64,000 nt of DNA from assembly GCA_963722495.1 (NCBI GenBank), contig CAVRND010000011.1, positions 372,001-436,000 on the forward strand, given 5' to 3'. The DNA comes from Hyphomicrobium_A sp963722495 (GTDB taxonomy: Bacteria; Pseudomonadota; Alphaproteobacteria; Rhizobiales; Hyphomicrobiaceae). Position 1 is the stretch's first letter. Each line of letters starts with the position of its first letter. The notes beneath the pieces are model-generated. The model saw only the letters and a list, made by a program, of their open reading frames with translations. It was not told the origin of the DNA and searched no databases. Below are positions 54,910-63,849 of the stretch, piece by piece. Made by a program: the position numbers and the translations under genes.

Positions 54910-55836
54910 ATGACGATCAGGCTGGCGCTGGCAGGCCTTGCTTTGGCGCTCGCGGGCGCGCTTTCGATGCCCCAAGCGCGCGACGCTTCCGTTCCTCCGA
55001 TGGGCAAGACACTGGAGCGCAGCGACGCTGCATCGCCCCTGCTGCAGGTTCGGCAGCGCCGCCGCTCGCGCGATGTCGGAACGCGCGAGACGGCCCCCGA
55101 GACATCCGCTATTCCGCCCGGCAAGGCGAACAACGGCGAAGTGCTGTTCGGCGTGCAGGATGTCGGTTTCCTCGTCGACCGCGACGTCATCCGCGTCGGC
55201 TCCGAGATCGGCAAGTTCGACCGCATCCGCCTGCGCGTGCTGCGCAACGAGATCTTCATCACCGACCTGAAGGCGATCTTCGACGACGGTACGACCGAGA
55301 CCCTGCTCACCGACGCCAAAATTCCTGCCGACCGCAAGACGGACTGGATCACCATCAAGCACAAGGGCTTCATCAAGGAGATCCAGCTCGTCTACCGCTC
55401 CAAGCCCGACTTCAAAGGCCAGGCGCGGGTCGAGGTGTTCGGGGAATACGAGACCGGCTGGCTGGGGCCGAATGGCGAGGGGCGCAAGTTCAACGACGGC
55501 TGGGTGCTGCTCGGCACCGACACGGCCGGCAGCGTCGGCTTCGACCGCGTCAAAATTCCCGTCGGCCAGAACGACGGCGGCTTCAAGCAGCTACGCGTGT
55601 CGGTAAAGGACCGCGACGTGACGATGACCAATCTGTCGGTCGTCTACAGCGATGGGAGCAAGGACGAGATCGAGACCAACCGCACCAAGATTGCCGCGGA
55701 CGCCGCCTTCGGGCCGGCGGACCTCAAGAAGGGCGCCACCATCAAGGAGATCGAGGCGACCTGGCGCTCGCGCGCGCTAGCAACGTCGAAGCGCGAACGC
55801 GCCTATGCGACGGTGCAGGTGTGGGGCAAGCACTGA
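54910..55836 (+). CDS. Exported protein with two tandem beta-rich (DUF2541-like) domains
   Basis: The protein has 308 residues with a signal peptide (MTIRLALAGLALALAGALSM). After a basic low-complexity part (LLQVRQRRRSRDVGTRE) come two similar domains: DRDVIRVGSEIGKFDRIRLR...FITDLKAIFDDGTTETL and TAGSVGFDRVKIPVGQNDGG...VTMTNLSVVYSDGSKDEI. The form fits DUF2541-type periplasmic proteins of unknown function. A strong terminator follows. Confidence 0.75.
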   Translation: MTIRLALAGLALALAGALSMPQARDASVPPMGKTLERSDAASPLLQVRQRRRSRDVGTRETAPETSAIPPGKANNGEVLFGVQDVGFLVDRDVIRVGSEIGKFDRIRLRVLRNEIFITDLKAIFDDGTTETLLTDAKIPADRKTDWITIKHKGFIKEIQLVYRSKPDFKGQARVEVFGEYETGWLGPNGEGRKFNDGWVLLGTDTAGSVGFDRVKIPVGQNDGGFKQLRVSVKDRDVTMTNLSVVYSDGSKDEIETNRTKIAADAAFGPADLKKGATIKEIEATWRSRALATSKRERAYATVQVWGKH

Positions 55837-55862
55837 GCTTCTAAACGTCTCAGCTGAATTAG

Positions 55863-55894
55863 AAAGGCCGGCGGTCAACGCCGGCCTTTTTTTT
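55863..55894 (+). terminator. Rho-independent terminator
   Basis: AAAGGCCGGC pairs with GCCGGCCTTT, followed by eight T residues. It ends the exported-protein gene and lies between convergent genes, so it may also serve ppc. Confidence 0.92.
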
Positions 55895-55905
55895 GTCTGG
55901 GCGCC

Positions 55906-58763
55906 TCAGCCGAAGGCGCCGAAGTGGTGCGAGATGCCGGTGCCGATCTCGCGGATGAACTCGTAGGCTTCTTCCATCGGCGCCAGGATCTCCGTCTCGA
56001 CACGCCCGTAGTCGTCGATACCCTGCGGGCGATAGGTCGCCGCCTCGGCATACTGCGCGCGGTCTCCCGCCTCGCGGATGCGTCGCGGGAACGCCTGCCG
56101 CATTTCGGCGACGACGGCCGGCACATCCAGCATCAGCGCCATCTCGAACAGCTGCCGGTGCGAGATGTCGTTGCGCGGCGAAAAGCGCGGCATCTGCGCG
56201 GCGAGGATGAAGACGCGCATGATCAGCGCCAGGCGAATCGCCTGCAGCAGGTCGAGTTCGAGGCGCGTGTCGTCGGGGATCTTGCCGCCTTCGATGCCGA
56301 TCTCTTCCAGCATGGCGTGCAGCTCGACGGCGTCGAGGCGCAAATGGTGCACGAGGCTGTTGATCTCGCCGTTGCGGTCGTCGGACAGAAGCAGCGAGGC
56401 GAGCGACCGGAAGGCGGGATCGAGGTTCGCCTCGCGGCCCCACGAGGCGCGCCAGGCCCAGAAGCCGGGATCGAACACGATGGCGTTGGCGCCCATGGCG
56501 TTGAGGCTGGACAGCTGCTTGCCGCGCGCGATCATCTCCAGGAGCGGACGCAGCCGCTGCGAGTTGCGCGCCAGCTCGATGAACCGCTCGCGCTCCGAGC
56601 CGACCGCCGCTCCGAGGCCGGCGACGACGTTGGCGACATAGCCGAACTGCTGCAGGATCGCGTTGTTGGGAATGGCGCGCATGCGCGACACGGCGCTGCG
56701 ATCCGTGGCCCCGCCGGCATCGCTCTGCCGCTTCACGGGACGCGAGCCGGTCTTGAACAAAATGTTCGGACCGAAGGCGCCGAGCACGGCGCGATATCCC
56801 GGATGCGCGAACAAGTGCTCCTGATACGCGCGCAGGCGCGCCGATGAAGTCGAGGCGCAGGTCGGTGTCCTCGTAGAACGGATCCTCGCCGTCGGCCGGA
56901 ACCTCGCCGTCCATGATGACGGTGGCCAGCGCCCGCGTCGTCAGGCGACGGTTGGCGAAGAACAGGTAGCCGTCGCCGCCCTGGAAGCTGGTCTCGTGCT
57001 TGATCGGGATTTCGTGGCCAGCAAAACGCTCGCGCGACTCGTCCGAGAACACGTAGTGCAGGCGCGTGCGCATCTCGCCGGGGTGGGCGCCGCGGCCCAT
57101 GGACTCGCCGTGCGTCGAGAAGATCAACGTCTCGACGCCTTTGAGATCGGCGCGGTGGATCGCTTCGGCGAGACCATGATGCAGGCGCTCGATGGCGAGC
57201 GTGGCGGCGATCTGGCCGACGAAACGGCCGGCGTCGGAGAAGCCGGTCTGCAGCGCCAGGCGCCTGCGGCGCTTGACGTAGCTGACATACGCCTTCTCTT
57301 CCAGCAGCCGTTCGATGACGCGGGCGCCGGTCTCGAGGCCCAGCGGCGTCTCGAACAGCGGCGACACATCGGTGATGTGATCGACGCCGAACAGCGTGGC
57401 GAAGAAGATGGCGATCAGCACCGTCGCCGGCGATTCCGTTTCGGCGATGAGAAAACGAACCGGCGTCTCGCGGTCGACGTGCTTCTGGATCTGCGCGATG
57501 AGCGCGAACTGGCGGATGGCGGTCGCCGTCTCGAGGTCGAGCGACTCGAAGTTGACCGTCTCGCTGCGCGCCGTCTCGATCATGCCGACGATGCGGGCGA
57601 GCGCCTGGCTTTCCGACAGGTCGCGCGTCCACGGCTCATGCACGAAGGCGCGGAAGGCGTTGTTGAGCTGCACGGCGTTGATGCGCACGTGGATGTGCGC
57701 GGTGCCGAGGCCCGTCGCTTCCATCAGGCCCGGCGAGCACGCATACGCCGCGTTTGCCCTTGCCGCCCGGCAGCACGTCGATCAGCGACCGCAGCAGGCT
57801 GACGATGGGCTCGACGGTGGTGATGTTGTAGCCGTCCGAGCGGGTGATGATGTTGGCCGCCTCGGCGAGCGGCGTGTTCGTCGTCATCACCTTGTCGAGC
57901 GCTTCGACCTGCTCGTCGACGGCGGCGATGGTGAGGTCGAGCTTGCCGGTGACCTGGCGCGACAGGCGCTGCGCCTCGCCTTCGGCGGGAAGATCGCTCC
58001 TCAGGCCGAGAAAACGCTCGCGAATGTCGGCGAGCGAGGCGCGCTTCTCCTGCAGGCGCAGGATGAACGATTTGCGCCAGTCGATGTCGGTGCGGCCGTC
58101 GAGGTCGTAGCCGACCCAGCAGGCGAACGTCGCCAGCTTGGGTCGCAGCGTATAGGCCTTGTCGCCGAAGCGATGGTCGGCGGCGCTGAAGAAGCTGTCG
58201 AGCAACTCCACGTATGCGTTGCGCAGGTTCTGGATGGCGTTCTGGGCGCGCCCGTGCTCGTAGGCGAGGTCGATATCCTCGTCTGGCCGGTGCGGCACGC
58301 CGATGCGCATGTTGGGGTCGACGTCGTCGGCGACGGCGATCTCGACGATCCGCTTCGACAGCGCATCGGAGAGCCCGAAGGTCGGGTGCGCGGTCAGCAC
58401 GATTCCCGTGCGTGCCCGCTCCCAACGCGCCTTGAAGGTTTCGAAGTCTGCAGCGGCGGCGTTGCCTTCGACGTAGTCGGCGAACTCCTTGTAGGTGGTG
58501 CCGCGGTCGACGAAGCCGACGCGCTCGCGCAGGTGGAGGGCGCGCTGCACGCAGGCGCGGTCCATGAGGCGGCCCGCAAGTGCCTTCAGCTCCTCGAACG
58601 AGATTTCGCCACCCTCAAGTCGGCGCGAGAGGTCGAAGGCGAGGCTGACGATGGGATTGAGCGCCGGCGAATCCGGAATTTGCGTGCGCAGGGCGCGCAG
58701 CTCATCGCGCAGCTTGAACTCGTCGAGCTTCCCGGCGGCGTGCGGCGCTGCGTCTTTCTGCAT
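55906..58763 (-). pseudogene. ppc: Phosphoenolpyruvate carboxylase, two frameshifts
   Basis: About 950 residues when three frames are joined. Conserved VLTAHPTFGLSD (catalytic His), GVCSPGLMEATGLGTAHIHV, STHGESMGRGAHPG and RAIPNNAILQQFGYVANV are present. The sequence is a divergent type, like the methylotroph serine-cycle enzymes. Extra bases near 57745 (RGV to CSPGLMEA) and near 56845 (DFIG to RLRAYQEH) break the frame; both are net +1. It fixes bicarbonate on PEP to give oxaloacetate. The ATG at 58763 has a GGAG site. It is the last gene of sga-mcl-mtkA-mtkB-ppc. Confidence 0.92.
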
Positions 58764-58791
58764 TGTAGTCTCCACGCTTCGCGAACTGCCG

Positions 58792-58866
58792 CCAGTGTCC
58801 TGATCGCGCAATTCGTCGCCTTGTGCCGCAGATGTAGAACGAATTTCGCGATCTGAAGGACACTGG
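58792..58866 (-). repeat. Element B3: palindromic repeat B, inverted orientation
   Basis: 75 bp bounded by CCAG and CTGG instead of CTAG. The bulge (TGA on the plus strand, TCA on the minus) lies on the right arm, so the element reads in the minus direction. It is 28 bp upstream of the ppc start. Confidence 0.92.
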
Positions 58867-58879
58867 AAAAGTTAAAGTG

Positions 58880-58960
58880 CTAGTGCGATTTCAGATCGAG
58901 AGAGTCCGCTTCTCGAGAGAGCCGCGAATGATGCGGCGGACTTCTCGATCATCGCACTAG
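58880..58960 (-). repeat. Element A5: palindromic repeat A, inverted orientation
   Basis: 81 bp bounded by CTAG. Left arm CTAGTGCGATTTCAGATCGA carries the extra bases, the right arm is GATCATCGCACTAG, inner stem AGTCCGC/GCGGACT. Together with B3 it forms the same A-B unit as elsewhere, read on the minus strand from mtkB to ppc. Confidence 0.92.
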
Positions 58961-59013
58961 CCCGCAGCAGTACGCCATTCCGTGGTTGCTCGGGGGTGGC
59001 CGGGGGTAGTGGT

Positions 59014-59043
59014 GCGGGCCCGCCTCCGGTGAGGCGGGCCCGC
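59014..59043. terminator. 12-bp GC hairpin after mtkB
   Basis: GCGGGCCCGCCT pairs perfectly with AGGCGGGCCCGC over a 6-base loop, 6 bp past the mtkB stop on the minus strand. No T run follows, so it may be an attenuator or RNA-stability element between mtkB and ppc. Confidence 0.55.
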
Positions 59044-59049
59044 AAGCTA

Positions 59050-59952
59050 TTACGCGACTTTCTTCTTCATCCCGCCGAGAACGCCGGCGAGAGTTGAGCC
59101 CATCTCGGATGGCGTCGGCGCGATCGTCACGCCGCAGGTCTTGAGGATCTCGACCTTCTCCGGAGCCGACTCGCCAAACGCGGAGATGATCGCACCGGCG
59201 TGGCCCATCTTGCGGCCCTTCGGAGCGGAGAGGCCGGCGATGTACGCAACGACCGGCTTCTTCATGTGGTCGCGGGCGTATTGGCCGCCTTCGGCCTCCT
59301 GCGGTCCGCCGATCTCGCCGATCATCAGCACTGCGTCGGTTTCCGGATCGTTCTCGAAGTGCTCGAGGATGTCACGGAACGAGGAGCCATTGATCGGATC
59401 GCCACCGATGCCGACGCTGGTGGAGATGCCGATGCCGAGCGCCTTCATTTGCGCGGCGGCCTCGTAGCCGAGCGTGCCCGAACGGCCGATGATGCCGATG
59501 CGGCCCGGGAGGTAGATATGTCCCGGCATGATGCCGAGCATAGCCTTGCCCGGCGAGATAGTGCCGGCGCAGTTCGGGCCGGTGAGAACCATGCGGTTCT
59601 CCTTCTTGTAGCGGCGCATGTAGCGCTTAACGCGGATCATATCCTGCGCGGGGATACCGTCGGTGATGCACACGCAGTATTTGATGCCGGCGTCGGCCGC
59701 TTCCATGATGGCGTCGGCTGCGAACGGCGGCGGCACGAACACGATGCTCGCTTCCGCAGCCGTTTCCTGCACGGCACCCTTGACGGTGTTGAACACCGGG
59801 CGGCCGAGGTGGCTGGTGCCGCCCTTGCCCGGGGTGACGCCGCCGACGACGTTGGTGCCGTAGTCGATCATCTCCTGGGCGTGGAAGGTGCCGATGCGCC
59901 CGGTGAAGCCCTGGATGAGCACCGGGGTATTCTCGTTGATGAAAATTGCCAT
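59050..59952 (-). CDS. mtkB: Malate-CoA ligase (malate thiokinase) subunit alpha-like
   Basis: The protein has 300 residues, related to succinyl-CoA synthetase alpha. CoA-binding GFTGRIGTFHAQEMIDYGTN, ITDGIPAQDMIRVKRYM, GIIGRSGTLGYEAAAQM and the phospho-His loop KMGHAGAIISAFGES are intact. With MtkA it makes malyl-CoA from malate, CoA and ATP in the serine cycle. The mcl neighbour marks it as malate rather than succinate thiokinase. An in-frame ATG upstream lies inside mtkA and is not used. Confidence 0.93.
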   Translation of the reverse strand: MAIFINENTPVLIQGFTGRIGTFHAQEMIDYGTNVVGGVTPGKGGTSHLGRPVFNTVKGAVQETAAEASIVFVPPPFAADAIMEAADAGIKYCVCITDGIPAQDMIRVKRYMRRYKKENRMVLTGPNCAGTISPGKAMLGIMPGHIYLPGRIGIIGRSGTLGYEAAAQMKALGIGISTSVGIGGDPINGSSFRDILEHFENDPETDAVLMIGEIGGPQEAEGGQYARDHMKKPVVAYIAGLSAPKGRKMGHAGAIISAFGESAPEKVEILKTCGVTIAPTPSEMGSTLAGVLGGMKKKVA

Positions 59953-59965
59953 GTGAGCGATCTCC

Positions 59966-61138
59966 CTAGTGAGCGGGGCTTTTTGCGGCTGCGACGGCCT
60001 TTTGGGCCGCTTCGGCCAGCGTTTCCGCGGTGATGACGGTGAGGCCGCTCTCATCGAGAATACGGCGCCCCTCTTCGACGTTGGTTCCGGCAAGCCGGAC
60101 GACGACGGGCATCTTGATGTTGAGGTCGGTGATGGCGTCGACGACGCCCTTGGCGACCCAGTCGCAACGGTTGATGCCGGCGAACACGTTCAGTAGCAGC
60201 GCCTTGACCTTCTTGTCCTTGAGCACCGCCTTGAACGACTTGGCGACGCGCTCGGGCGAAGCGCCACCGCCGATGTCGAGGAAGTTGGCAGGCTCGCCGC
60301 CCGCCAGCTTGATCATGTCGAGCGTGGCCATGGCGAGGCCGGCACCGTTGACGACGCAGCCGATGTCGCCGTCGAGGCCGACATAGGCAAGGCCGCGATC
60401 GGAGGCGTAGGTCTCGCGCGGGTCTTCCTGGCTCTTGTCACGCAGCTCGGCGATGTGCGGGCGGCGGAACAGGGCATTGTCGTCGAACGACATCTTCGCA
60501 TCGAGGGCGAAGAGGTTCTTGTCCTTGGTGATCACGAGCGGGTTGATCTCGACCATGGTGGCGTCGAGATCGCGGAAAGCGCGGTAGCAGGCGAGGATCG
60601 TCGGAACGAGCTTGTTGATGATCTCCGGGTCGACGCCGAGGCCGTAGGCCACTTCGCGAGCCTGGAACTGCTGCATGCCGACGGCCGGATCGACCGAGAC
60701 GCGGATGATCGTGTCGGGCTGCTTGGCCGAGATCTCTTCGATCTCCATGCCGCCGGCGGCCGAGGCAACGACCATGATCCGCTCGGTGGCGCGGTCCATG
60801 ACGAACGCCAGGTAGATCTCCTGGGCGATGTCGGTCGCTTCCTCGATGTAGAGGCGCGACACGAGCTTGCCGGCGGGACCGGTCTGGTGCGTCGCCAGCT
60901 TCTTGCCGAGCATGGCTTCGGCGGCACGCTCGATCTCGGTGTCGGTCGAGCAGACCTTGATGCCGCCGGCCTTGCCGCGGGCGCCGGAGTGGATCTGCGC
61001 CTTGACCACCCACTTGCTGCCACCAATCTCGGTGGCGCGATATGTAGCCTGCTCGGGGCTGTAGGCAAGTCCGCCGCGCGGAATCGGCACGCCGAACTTA
61101 GAGAGCAGCTCCTTGGCCTGGTACTCGTGAATATCCAT
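59966..61138 (-). CDS. mtkA: Malate-CoA ligase (malate thiokinase) subunit beta
   Basis: The protein has 390 residues. ATP-grasp N-terminal part (MDIHEYQAKELLSKFGVPIP, KAQIHSGARGKAGGIKVC) and CoA-ligase C-terminal part (NGAGLAMATLDMIKLAGGEP, NFLDIGGGASPERV, LLLNVFAGINRCDWVAKG) are typical of succinyl-CoA synthetase beta-type subunits. It partners MtkB; 13 bp separate the genes. Serine-cycle context gives the malate assignment. Confidence 0.93.
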   Translation of the reverse strand: MDIHEYQAKELLSKFGVPIPRGGLAYSPEQATYRATEIGGSKWVVKAQIHSGARGKAGGIKVCSTDTEIERAAEAMLGKKLATHQTGPAGKLVSRLYIEEATDIAQEIYLAFVMDRATERIMVVASAAGGMEIEEISAKQPDTIIRVSVDPAVGMQQFQAREVAYGLGVDPEIINKLVPTILACYRAFRDLDATMVEINPLVITKDKNLFALDAKMSFDDNALFRRPHIAELRDKSQEDPRETYASDRGLAYVGLDGDIGCVVNGAGLAMATLDMIKLAGGEPANFLDIGGGASPERVAKSFKAVLKDKKVKALLLNVFAGINRCDWVAKGVVDAITDLNIKMPVVVRLAGTNVEEGRRILDESGLTVITAETLAEAAQKAVAAAKSPAH

Positions 61139-61167
61139 TTTTCTTGTTCCCTAGAAGTTCGATTTTT

Positions 61168-62124
61168 TTAAGCGGCCTTGCGAGCAGCCGAGGCTTTGAT
61201 GGCTGCGGCCGTGGCAATGAGGTTCTTCGCCATCTTCTCGGATGCGGCGTCGATCATCTTGCCGTCGAGTGAAGCGGCGCCCTTGCCCTGCGCCTCGGCT
61301 TCCTTGAGCGCCACGATGATGCGCTCGGCGCGCTCGACTTCCTTCGCCGTCGGCGAGAACACCTCGTTGGCGAGCTCGATCTGCGAGGGATGGATCGCCC
61401 ACTTGCCTTCGATGCCGAGGGCTGCTGCGCGCTTGGCGCCCGCCGTGTAGCCGGCCGGATCGGAGAAGTCACCGAACGGACCGTCGATCGGACGCAGGCC
61501 GTAGGCGCGGCAGGCAACCGTCATGCGCGACAGGGCGAAGTGCCACTGGTCGCCCGGGTAGTCAGGGTTGAGGCCGCCGATAACGACAGTGCGCGCCTTG
61601 TTGAAGGCCGCATAGTCGGCGACGCCGAAATGCATGGCCTCGAGACGGCTCGGAGCGGCGGCGATGGCTTCGACGTTGGCCATGCCGAGCGGAGTTTCGA
61701 TCAGGGCCTCGGTGGCGACCTTGTTGGTGTAGCCCTTGGCGACTTCGATCTGGCTGACGATGCACTCGACCGTGTAGACGTCGGCCGGCACGCCGACCTT
61801 CGGGATCAGGATGGTGTCGAGCTTCGAGCCGGCCTGCTCCATGATGTCGACGACGTCGCGATACATGTAGTGAGTGTCGAGGCCGTTGATCCGCACGGAG
61901 ACGGTCTTGCCGGCGGCCTTCCAGTCGATGTCGTTCAGCGCCTGGATGATGTTCTTGCGCGCCTGCTCCTTGTCGGGCGGAGCAACAGCGTCCTCGCAAT
62001 CGAGGAAGACGTAGTCGGCGGCGCTCTGCGCGGCCTTCTCGATCATGGTCGGGTTGGAACCCGGCACGGCAAGCTCACTGCGCTGCAGGCGGGCTTGGCG
62101 GAGGGGATAAAGAGTGTAGCTCAT
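61168..62124 (-). CDS. mcl: Malyl-CoA lyase
   Basis: The protein has 318 residues of the CitE-like TIM barrel family (LQRSELAVPGSNPTMIEKAA, DYVFLDCEDAVAPPDKEQAR, ALIETPLGMANVEAIAAAPS, KWAIHPSQIELANEVFSP). It splits malyl-CoA to glyoxylate and acetyl-CoA, the step that closes the serine cycle. It lies 29 bp upstream of mtkA and is separated from sga by a strong hairpin. Confidence 0.95.
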   Translation of the reverse strand: MSYTLYPLRQARLQRSELAVPGSNPTMIEKAAQSAADYVFLDCEDAVAPPDKEQARKNIIQALNDIDWKAAGKTVSVRINGLDTHYMYRDVVDIMEQAGSKLDTILIPKVGVPADVYTVECIVSQIEVAKGYTNKVATEALIETPLGMANVEAIAAAPSRLEAMHFGVADYAAFNKARTVVIGGLNPDYPGDQWHFALSRMTVACRAYGLRPIDGPFGDFSDPAGYTAGAKRAAALGIEGKWAIHPSQIELANEVFSPTAKEVERAERIIVALKEAEAQGKGAASLDGKMIDAASEKMAKNLIATAAAIKASAARKAA

Positions 62125-62213
62125 CTCAGGCGTTCCTCTGGGCGACTTTTGTTGAAGTGTTGCGATCTGCGCTTACCGGTGGCGAGCGAGGTCGCTCTTT
62201 CTTTAGAGATAAT

Positions 62214-62240
62214 GAAGCGGCGCCAAAACGGCGCCGCTTC
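62214..62240. terminator. Intercistronic hairpin between sga and mcl
   Basis: GAAGCGGCGCC and GGCGCCGCTTC form a perfect 11-bp stem with a 5-base loop, 8 bp past the sga stop. It lacks a T run on the minus strand, so a partial terminator or RNA-processing and stability site is more likely than a full stop. Confidence 0.6.
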
Positions 62241-62248
62241 CAAATCAG

Positions 62249-63463
62249 TTAGCTCGCAAGCTTGAGCCGCGGCTCCGGACGGCTCGTCGCGGAGGCCTTG
62301 GTCGTCGTACGGAAGTGCTCGACCGCCGCGCCACTGCCCGAACCGGGGACGACGTCGACGCCGCAATCGCGCAGGGCCATCTCCACACCGAATAGCACGC
62401 CGCCGATCATGATCTCGTCGAGCGCGCCGAGGTGGCCGATGCGGAACACCTTGCCGGCGACCTTGTTGAGGCCGACGCCGAGCGAGAGGTTATAGCGATA
62501 GAAGGCCGTCTTCACGACCTGCGCACTGTCCACGCCTTCCGGAACTAGGATGGCGCTGACCGTGTCGGAATGCCACTTCGGCTCCTTCGCACACAGCTTC
62601 AGGCCCCAAGCGGCGACGGCCTTACGCACGCCCTCGGCCAGCCGGTTGTGGCGGGCGAAGACGTTGTCGAGGCCTTCGGTCTGCAGCAGGTCGAGCGAGG
62701 CGCGCAGGCCGCGCAGAAGCTGCGTCGCCGGCGTGTAGGGGAAGTAGCCGAGGTCGTTGTTCTTGATCATGTCCTCGAACGAGAAGTAGCAGCGCTCCAT
62801 CTTCGAAGACTTGTTGGCCTCGAGCGCCTTGTTGCTGACGGCCAGGATGCCGAGGCCGGTCGGCAGCATGAAGCCCTTCTGCGAGCCCGACACGCAGCAG
62901 TCGACGCCCCACTCTTCCATGCGGAAGTCGATGCAGCCGACCGAGCTGACGCCGTCGACGAACAGCAGCGCGGGGTGCTTGGCGTCATTGAGCGCCTTGC
63001 GTACGCCGGCAACGTCCGAGGTGACGCCGGTGGCGGTCTCGTTGTGCGTGGCGAACACGGCCTTGATCTCGTGGCCCTTATCGGCGGCGAGGATCTCGGC
63101 ATACTTCTCGACCGGCACGCCCGTGCCCCACTCTTCGTCCAGCACCTGCACGTTGAGGCCGAGGCGCTGCGCCATGTCGACCCACAGGAGCGAGAACTGG
63201 CCGAAGCGGCTCATCAGAACCTTGTCGCCGCGGTTCAGCGTGTTGGAGATCGCCGACTCCCAGGCGCCCGAGCCCGACGAGGGAAAGAGGAAGACGCGGC
63301 CGTTCGACAGCTTGAACGCCTTCTTGACGTCCTCGAACAGCGGCAGCGTGAACTTGGGAAATTCCGGCGAGCGCATGTCTTCCATGCGGATGTCCATCGC
63401 CGAGCGGACGGCTTCGGGGATATTGGTAGGGCCGGGAATGAACAAATGCGTCGTAACGAGCAT
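62249..63463 (-). CDS. sga: Serine-glyoxylate aminotransferase
   Basis: The protein has 404 residues, a class V PLP aminotransferase (HLFIPGPTNIPEAVRSAMDI, FLFPSSGSGAWESAISNTLN, PLP lysine in CVSGSQKGFMLPTGLG). It converts glyoxylate plus serine to glycine plus hydroxypyruvate, the key amino transfer of the serine cycle. It is the first gene of the cluster. The 386-bp region upstream contains the palindrome at 63677. Confidence 0.95.
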   Translation of the reverse strand: MLVTTHLFIPGPTNIPEAVRSAMDIRMEDMRSPEFPKFTLPLFEDVKKAFKLSNGRVFLFPSSGSGAWESAISNTLNRGDKVLMSRFGQFSLLWVDMAQRLGLNVQVLDEEWGTGVPVEKYAEILAADKGHEIKAVFATHNETATGVTSDVAGVRKALNDAKHPALLFVDGVSSVGCIDFRMEEWGVDCCVSGSQKGFMLPTGLGILAVSNKALEANKSSKMERCYFSFEDMIKNNDLGYFPYTPATQLLRGLRASLDLLQTEGLDNVFARHNRLAEGVRKAVAAWGLKLCAKEPKWHSDTVSAILVPEGVDSAQVVKTAFYRYNLSLGVGLNKVAGKVFRIGHLGALDEIMIGGVLFGVEMALRDCGVDVVPGSGSGAAVEHFRTTTKASATSRPEPRLKLAS

Positions 63464-63676
63464 GAAGTGCTTCCTCCGAATTGCCGTCTAAGTCTTGCGT
63501 TTCTGTAGCTTGCGTTTGCTTCGCGCTTTTTGCGCGGGTTCCGTCATCGCGCCCGGCGACGGATCCCGTGTTCTGCTGCTTGCGGCTAGGCGGAAAGCAT
63601 CTATTTACACCGATGCCTACGCAACACCCGATCGGGCAGCCGCTGGACGCTGTCGGGTAGTGGTTCGACTGTGCTT

Positions 63677-63698
63677 GTGGGTAGTATTCCCTACCCAC
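63677..63698. promoter_or_regulatory. 22-bp palindrome upstream of the serine-cycle operon
   Basis: GTGGGTAG-TATTCC-CTACCCAC has perfect 8-bp arms and lies 214 bp before the sga start and 150 bp after the end of the LuxR-type gene. Size and symmetry suit a dimeric HTH regulator. The rest of 63464-63849 shows no gene. Confidence 0.55.
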
Positions 63699-63849
63699 GT
63701 CCTTGAGCGCGAAAGCCGCCGCGTCGAGCGATCACTTCGCGCGCGTCGCCGCGCCGCTAAACCCGCGGAAACATTAGCCGCTCTGATGCAAGGTGCAACG
63801 TGCAAAAACGCGCGCGCGCATTGTGCAGCGCGTCATTCGTCGGCGCGCT

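Noticed and set aside
57396..58856. 486-residue open frame antisense to ppc
   Set aside because: It is the shadow of a high-GC gene: Arg/Ala/Asp-rich translation without domains, while the minus strand encodes conserved PEP carboxylase.
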